This document shows positions 59,184 through 64,000 of a DNA stretch of 64,000 nucleotides, piece after piece. This DNA comes from Ottowia oryzae. Its GTDB lineage: Bacteria; Pseudomonadota; Gammaproteobacteria; Burkholderiales; Burkholderiaceae_C. Position 1 is the first letter of the stretch. The number at the start of each line of letters is the position of its first letter. Below the pieces are notes generated by a model. The model did no database searches, was not told the DNA's origin, and saw only the letters and a program-made list of their open reading frames with translations. The stretch is from positions 1,178,001 through 1,242,000 of the forward strand of contig NZ_CP027666.1 of the NCBI RefSeq assembly GCF_003008535.1. Reading direction: 5' to 3'. Both the position numbers and the translations under genes were made by a program.

Positions 59184-60095
59184 ATGAAGCCCAGTACGCC
59201 TTCACCGTCTTCACCGCTCGCGCGGGGCGCGCCCGCACGCAGCAAGCTGTCGCTCTACCTCGACCTGATCCGCTGGAACCGCCCGGCTGGCTGGCTGGTG
59301 CTGCTGTGGCCCACGCTGGGCGCGCTGTGGCTGGCGGCGGGCGGCTTTCCCGGCTGGCACCTGCTGGCGGTGTTCGTGGGCGGCACCATCCTCATGCGCT
59401 CGGCCGGCTGCTGCATCAACGACGTGGCTGATCGCGACTTTGACCGCCACGTCAAGCGCACGGCGCAGCGCCCCATCACCAGCGGCCAGGTCAGCGTGCG
59501 CGAAGCCTTGCTGCTGGGCGCCGTGCTGGCGCTGGCGGCGCTGGGCCTGGCGCTCACCACCAACCGGGCTGTGGTGCTGTGGTCGGTGCCCGCCGTGCTG
59601 GTGACCATTCTTTACCCGTTCACCAAGCGGTTTTTCTCGATGCCGCAGGCGGTGCTGGGCATCGCCTTCGGCTTTGGCATTCCGATGGCGTACGCCGCCG
59701 TGCTGGGCAGCGTGCCGCTGGACGCGCTGTGGCTGTTCATCGGCAAGATCGCGCTGGTGCTGGCCTACGACACCGAATACGCCATGGTCGACCGCGACGA
59801 CGACCTGAAGATCGGCATGAAAACCTCGGCCATCACCCTGGGGCGCTTCGACGTGGCGGCGGTCATGGCCTTCTTCCTGGCCTACCTGGCTCTGTGGGCC
59901 GCCGTGGCGTGGCAGCGCGCGCCGTCGCCCTGGCTGCTGGCGGGCTGGGGCGTGGCGCTGGCGCAGGTGGCGTGGCACTTCAGCCTGATCCGCCAGCGCA
60001 CGCGCGAAGGCTGCTTTGTGGCCTTCAGCAAAAGCCACTGGATCAGCTTTGCGGTGTTTTGCGGGATTGTGCTGGGCCTGGGGTGGGGCGGCTGA
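59184..60095 (+). CDS. ubiA: 4-hydroxybenzoate octaprenyltransferase (UbiA)
   Basis: 303 codons from ATG 59184. It makes the first membrane-bound step of ubiquinone synthesis, joining 4-hydroxybenzoate to a polyprenyl diphosphate. Both Mg-diphosphate motifs are visible: NDVADRDFDRHVKRT and, in the second half, YDTEYAMVDRDDDLKIG. There are about eight transmembrane helices. Length is normal. Confidence 0.96.
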   Translation: MKPSTPSPSSPLARGAPARSKLSLYLDLIRWNRPAGWLVLLWPTLGALWLAAGGFPGWHLLAVFVGGTILMRSAGCCINDVADRDFDRHVKRTAQRPITSGQVSVREALLLGAVLALAALGLALTTNRAVVLWSVPAVLVTILYPFTKRFFSMPQAVLGIAFGFGIPMAYAAVLGSVPLDALWLFIGKIALVLAYDTEYAMVDRDDDLKIGMKTSAITLGRFDVAAVMAFFLAYLALWAAVAWQRAPSPWLLAGWGVALAQVAWHFSLIRQRTREGCFVAFSKSHWISFAVFCGIVLGLGWGG

Positions 60096-60144
60096 ACGGC
60101 CGCGCTGGCCACCCCAACTCAACAGCCGAATCTTGCGGCCGAAT

Positions 60145-60981
60145 TCAGCGGCCGAATTCGTCGCCCAGCTCCGCCGCGCGGCGGTCGGCCGCCTCGATGG
60201 CGCGGCCCAGGCTGGCGGCCACGCCCTCGTCCTGCAACACCGTCAAGGCTGCGTAGGTGGTGCCGCCCTTGCTGGTCACCCGTTCGCGCAGGGTGGACAG
60301 GGCTTCGGGCGAATCCTTGGCCAGGGCGCTGCCGCCCAGAAAGGTGCCGATGGCCAGGCGGCGCGCCTGCTCGTCGCTCAGGCCCAGGCGGGCGCCGGCC
60401 TGCTGCATGGCTTCCAGAAAGTAGAAGACGTAGGCCGGGCCCGAGCCTGAGACGGCGGTGACCGCGTCCAGCTGCTTTTCGCGCTCCACCCACAGAAAGT
60501 CGCCCGTGGTGGCGATCACCGCCTCGGCCAGGGCGCGGTCGGCGGCGGTGGTGGCCGGTGCGGCGAACAGCCCGGTCATGCCCTGGCCGACCAGCGCGGG
60601 CGTGTTGGGCATGCAGCGCACCACGCGCGCGCTGCCGCTGGCGGCGGCGATGGCGTCGGCCCGAATGCCCGCCATCACCGACAGCTGTAGCGCCCCGCCC
60701 ACGTAGGGCGCAACGGGCGCGGCGGCGTCGCGGAAGGTTTGCGGCTTCACGGCCCACACCAGCAGATCGGCGCTGGCCAGCGCGTCGCTGGCGGCGGGCT
60801 GGGCATGCACGCCGTGCTGCTGCGCCAGACTGGCGCGGCTGGCTTCAAACGGCTCCACCACCTGGATCTGCGCGGCAGGCAGCCCGCGGCGGATCAGGCC
60901 GCCGATGATGGCGCTGGCCATGTTGCCGCCCCCGATGAAGGCGATGCGGGTGTCGGCGGGCAGTGAAGCGGAGGCAGTCAT
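60145..60981 (-). CDS. proC: Pyrroline-5-carboxylate reductase (ProC)
   Basis: 278 codons. It reduces P5C to proline with NAD(P)H. The Rossmann loop IAFIGGGNMASAIIGGLIRR is near the N-terminus. VVRCMPNTPALVGQGMTG and SGSGPAYVFYFLEAM with the C-terminal SKGGTT(Y)AAL motif are the family signatures. Length is normal. It is convergent with ubiA. Confidence 0.96.
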   Translation of the reverse strand: MTASASLPADTRIAFIGGGNMASAIIGGLIRRGLPAAQIQVVEPFEASRASLAQQHGVHAQPAASDALASADLLVWAVKPQTFRDAAAPVAPYVGGALQLSVMAGIRADAIAAASGSARVVRCMPNTPALVGQGMTGLFAAPATTAADRALAEAVIATTGDFLWVEREKQLDAVTAVSGSGPAYVFYFLEAMQQAGARLGLSDEQARRLAIGTFLGGSALAKDSPEALSTLRERVTSKGGTTYAALTVLQDEGVAASLGRAIEAADRRAAELGDEFGR

Positions 60982-61126
60982 GGTGGCAAAACGCAGAAGG
61001 TGGCAATGCCTGCAAGTGTAGAAGCGCCGCTGCTAGACTGACCCGATGCGGCCGCAGGCCGCGGCCACGCCCCGTTTCCTGCGCCCCGTGTCGGGCGGCA
61101 CGCGCTACCTCTTTTCACCCTCATCC

Positions 61127-63421
61127 ATGACCGACGTAAAGAAGTACCAATTCAATTTGACGCCCGGCCAGTCGGCGGGCAAACCGGGTTTCAGCGGCTG
61201 GGGCGCCCCCGCGTCGCCCGCCGCCCGGCCCGTCACCACGGCCGCTGCTGCGTCCACCACGACGCCCGCCACCGCCGCGACCATGCCCACCGTCAGCGCA
61301 CCTGCGCTGAACCGCACCGATTTACCCGAAGACGCAGCGCAGTGCCTGGTGCGCGGCAACACCTGGCTGCAAAACGGGCAGCTGGAAGACGCCCTGCGCG
61401 CCTACGACCGCGCCATCGCGCTCCAGCCCGACCAGCTGGAATCGCACTTCAACCGCGGAAACGTGCTGCTGCGCCTGCAGCGGCAGGCCGAAGCGCTGGC
61501 CGCCTTCGAGCGCGCCATCGCCTTGTCGCCCGAGCTGGCCATGGCCCACTACAACCGGGCGACCCTGCTGTCAGCGGCGGGCCGAACGGACGAAGCGCGC
61601 CAGGGCTACGAGCGCACGCTGGCGCTGGACCCGACCTTCATTCAGGCGCGCTTCAACCTGGGCGCGCTGCTTCTGGCGCAAGGCGATCTGGCGCAGGCGC
61701 TGGCTTGCATGGATGCCGTCATCGCCCACGCCCCCAACGTGCCGCAGGCGCACCTGACGCGCGGCACGGCGCTGCTCAAGATGAAGCGCCTGCCCGAGGC
61801 CATCCAGAGCCTGGACCGCGCCCTGGCCTTGAACGCGCAGTACCCCGAGGCGCTCAGCAACCGGGGCAGTGCGCGCCTGGGGCTGCGGCAGTACGACGCG
61901 GCCGAGGCCGATTTGACCGCCGCGATCCGCTTCAACCCCCAGCAGGTCGAGTCGTACCACCTTTTGGGCAACCTGCTGAGCGAAACTGGGCGGCACGAAG
62001 AGGCGCTGGCGGCGTACCAGCGCGGTTACGACCTGAACCCGGCACTGCCCAGCGCCTTGACCAACCTGCTGGGCGAAATGGCCGCCGTCAACGACTGGCA
62101 CTGGATGGATGAGGGCTTGGCCAAGCTTACCGCCGCCATCCAGCGCGGGGACAGCCGCATCCACCCCTTTCGCACGCTCGCGCTGCTGGACTCGCCCGAG
62201 TTGCAGCTGGCCTGTGCGCGCCAAATGGTGGCTTCTGAATACCCCGGTGGCGCCAAAGCCGCGCCGGCCGTTGCGCGCAGCACCAGCCGCAAGATTCGCG
62301 TGGGTTACTACTCGGCCGATTTCCATGAGCACGCCACCGCCTACCTGATGGCAGAGCTGTTCGAGCGCCACGACCGCAGTCAGTTTGAATGGTTTGGTTT
62401 TTCCTACGGCCCCGTGTCGCACGACCCGATGCGCGCGCGCCTGCGCAAATCGTTCGACCAGTTTCTGGACGTGCGCGACCGTTCCGACAGCGACGTGGCC
62501 GCGCTGTCCCGGCAGTTGGGCATCGACATTGCCGTGGACCTGAAGGGCTTCACGCGCGACAACCGCCTGGGCATCTTTGCGCAGCGCTGCGCGCCGGTGC
62601 AGGTCAGCTACCTGGGCTACCCCGGCACGACGGGCGCCGACTACATGGACTACGTGATCGCCGACAAGACGGTGCTGCCGCCGTCGCTGTACCCGCACTT
62701 CACGGAAAAGCCGGTGCTTTTGCCGCATTCCTACCAGGTCAACGATTCGCAGCGCCGCATCGCGGATCGGGTCTTCACGCGCGAAGAAGTGGGTTTGCCC
62801 GCGCAGGGCTTTGTGTTCTGCTGTTTCAACAACAACTACAAGATCCTCCCAGCCACGTTCGACAGCTGGATGCGCGTGCTGCAGGCCGTGCCAGGCAGCG
62901 TGCTGTGGCTGTTAGAGGACAACGCCGGCGCCGCCCGCCGCCTGAAAGAGCAGGCGCAACGGCGCGGCGTTGATCCGGCGCGCCTGGTGTTCGCACCGCG
63001 CCTTCCGCTGGACGAGCACCTGGCCCGCCACCGGCTGGCCGACCTGTTTCTGGACACGCTGCCTTGCAACGCCCACACCACCACCAGCGATGCCCTGTGG
63101 GCCGGTTTGCCGGTGCTCACGCAACTGGGCAACGCATTCGCTGGTCGGGTGGCGGCCAGCCTGTTGCGCGCCGTCGGTTTGCCCGAGCTGGTGACCACGA
63201 CGCCCGCCGACTATGAAGCCCGCGCCATCGAACTGGCGAACGACGCCAACCAGCTGCAGGCCCTGCGCCAGCGCCTGCAGGCCAACCGCGCCAGCTCGCC
63301 GCTGTTCAATGCCACGCTTTTCGCGCGGCACATCGAGGCGGCTTACCTGGCGATGGACGAGCGTCAACTGCAAGGTTTGCCGCTGCAAGCGATCGAAATC
63401 ACTGGCCGCACGGGTGCCTGA
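61127..63421 (+). CDS. TPR-containing O-linked GlcNAc transferase, SPINDLY type
   Basis: 764 codons from ATG 61127; upstream in-frame codons have no start signal. After a Thr/Ala-rich N-terminus, about eight tetratricopeptide repeats run from residue 70 to 330 (EDALRAYDRAIALQPDQLES, AEALAAFERAIALSPELAMA). The C-terminal Glyco_transf_41 domain holds VGYYSADFHEHATAYL, DLKGFTRDNRLGIFAQR and QVSYLGYPGTTGADYMDYVI, then LVFAPRLPLDEHLARHRLAD for UDP-sugar binding. Bacterial members glycosylate proteins such as flagellin or act with autotransporters. No substrate gene is adjacent. Confidence 0.92.
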   Translation: MTDVKKYQFNLTPGQSAGKPGFSGWGAPASPAARPVTTAAAASTTTPATAATMPTVSAPALNRTDLPEDAAQCLVRGNTWLQNGQLEDALRAYDRAIALQPDQLESHFNRGNVLLRLQRQAEALAAFERAIALSPELAMAHYNRATLLSAAGRTDEARQGYERTLALDPTFIQARFNLGALLLAQGDLAQALACMDAVIAHAPNVPQAHLTRGTALLKMKRLPEAIQSLDRALALNAQYPEALSNRGSARLGLRQYDAAEADLTAAIRFNPQQVESYHLLGNLLSETGRHEEALAAYQRGYDLNPALPSALTNLLGEMAAVNDWHWMDEGLAKLTAAIQRGDSRIHPFRTLALLDSPELQLACARQMVASEYPGGAKAAPAVARSTSRKIRVGYYSADFHEHATAYLMAELFERHDRSQFEWFGFSYGPVSHDPMRARLRKSFDQFLDVRDRSDSDVAALSRQLGIDIAVDLKGFTRDNRLGIFAQRCAPVQVSYLGYPGTTGADYMDYVIADKTVLPPSLYPHFTEKPVLLPHSYQVNDSQRRIADRVFTREEVGLPAQGFVFCCFNNNYKILPATFDSWMRVLQAVPGSVLWLLEDNAGAARRLKEQAQRRGVDPARLVFAPRLPLDEHLARHRLADLFLDTLPCNAHTTTSDALWAGLPVLTQLGNAFAGRVAASLLRAVGLPELVTTTPADYEARAIELANDANQLQALRQRLQANRASSPLFNATLFARHIEAAYLAMDERQLQGLPLQAIEITGRTGA

Positions 63422-63433
63422 CCCGCAGCGGGT

Positions 63434-64000
63434 TCAGGCCACTTCAAACGCCGCGAACTGCGTGACCTGCAGGGGGTTGAAGTTGTCGTCGGTGCACATC
63501 ACCAGGCAGGCGTGCCCGTTGGGCAGCGGCGGGCCCCAGGCCATGCCTTCGAAGTTGTCGACATGGGGCAGGCCGCTATCGCGCAGGTCCAGCAGCAGGC
63601 GCTTGCGCACGGGCTCATAGCGGCCAGCGCGCAGGGTGTCGATCTTCAGCGTGTCGGTGGCGCCGGGCAGCTCGGCCTCATACAGGCGCACGGACACGCC
63701 GGTGCTGATCGACCAGGCGCGCTCCAGCACCCACAGGCGGTGTTCGTCCCGCATCAGGATTTCGGCCACGCCGCTTTCGGCCGGGCCGCTGGGCATGGTG
63801 GGGCCAAACGGCATCGGCTCGGGCTGGTAGGCCACCTGCAGGTCGGCGCGTCCGCTGGCCAGGTCGATGCGGGTGAACCGGCACGGGCCGGGTTCGGCGC
63901 GTGGCAGCATGCCGGCGCGGCCACGGTCTTGCGCCAGCGCGCCTTCCATGGCCACCCAGGCGTGGCGGCCATCGGGCGTCAGCGTCAGGCCTTCCAGGGT
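63434..64000 (-). CDS. Phytase-like (esterase-like) beta-propeller protein, C-terminal part
   Basis: The frame is open to base 64000, so the N-terminal part lies outside. 188 codons remain. WVAMEGALAQD, FTRIDLASGRADLQVAYQPE, MRDEHRLWVLERAWS and VDNFEGMAWGPPLPNGHACL resemble the C-terminal half of the Phytase-like domain, a beta-propeller often exported to the periplasm. The Asp-Asn-Phe-Glu-Gly-Met motif near the end is typical. A signal peptide cannot be seen. Confidence 0.75.
   Translation of the reverse strand, partial: TLEGLTLTPDGRHAWVAMEGALAQDRGRAGMLPRAEPGPCRFTRIDLASGRADLQVAYQPEPMPFGPTMPSGPAESGVAEILMRDEHRLWVLERAWSISTGVSVRLYEAELPGATDTLKIDTLRAGRYEPVRKRLLLDLRDSGLPHVDNFEGMAWGPPLPNGHACLVMCTDDNFNPLQVTQFAAFEVA

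Overview
The window is high-GC DNA from a betaproteobacterium, most likely of the family Comamonadaceae. The evidence is a PhaM-type granule regulator, three proteins with IPTL-CTERM-like C-termini, the recG-oxyR-PAP2-ubiA gene order, and a dispersed hairpin repeat that recurs between genes. The genus cannot be fixed from sequence alone.

Layout. 0-9.5 kb is ordinary chromosome: the end of a copper-handling pair (DUF1775 then PCu(A)C), phaM, a FIST sensor protein, a crotonase, a helix-turn-helix regulator, a lipoprotein, a CREST-type membrane hydrolase and an MFS-acyltransferase fusion. 9.5-17.9 kb is the most interesting part, an apparent RNA-damage island. It starts with a regulator and a promoter with an embedded palindrome. 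Next come a terminator, an rrn-type boxA, a strongly structured leader RNA and an array of ten tRNA genes, several degenerate. A 66-codon arginine-rich ORF and an HNH nuclease gene sit inside the array. A slipin gene, an unrecognised cysteine-rich protein and the RNA ligase RtcB follow, and then a lower-GC gene with a HEPN-type R-x4-H motif. 18-21.6 kb holds a Fic protein, a LysR regulator and a divergent DODA-type dioxygenase.

21.6-36.5 kb is bracketed by inverted copies of a 124-148 bp repeat. After an aldo/keto reductase it holds the wreckage of a polymorphic-toxin (CdiA/hemagglutinin-type) locus. Truncated toxin tails and toxin tips, each next to a small immunity-like gene, all lie on the minus strand. 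They are interleaved with copies and fragments of one unrecognised 159-codon plus-strand gene. One toxin is cut by an IS256-family element 13 codons before its stop, and another carries an in-frame TGA; both immunity genes are intact. A 14-codon remnant of the aldo/keto reductase at 29.3 kb shows that the locus grew by recombination with an allelic copy.

35-64 kb is housekeeping and envelope DNA: YiaA-like and DUF2145 proteins, a coiled-coil zinc-ribbon membrane protein, a BON-MscS channel, tgt, a three-gene membrane/oxidoreductase cluster, the IPTL-CTERM-like proteins, a pseudouridine-synthase homologue that has lost its catalytic Asp, arfB, queA, recG, oxyR, a PAP2 phosphatase, ubiA, proC, a SPINDLY-type TPR glycosyltransferase and the end of a phytase-like protein.

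How the parts may work together (inference). In the RNA island the tRNA array could supply spare or decoy tRNAs. RtcB could reseal broken RNA, and the slipin and cysteine-rich protein would be its co-expressed partners. The HEPN protein is a possible source of RNA breaks. No RtcR, RtcA, archease or Ro60 gene is visible in the window, so this would differ from the enterobacterial rtc operon.
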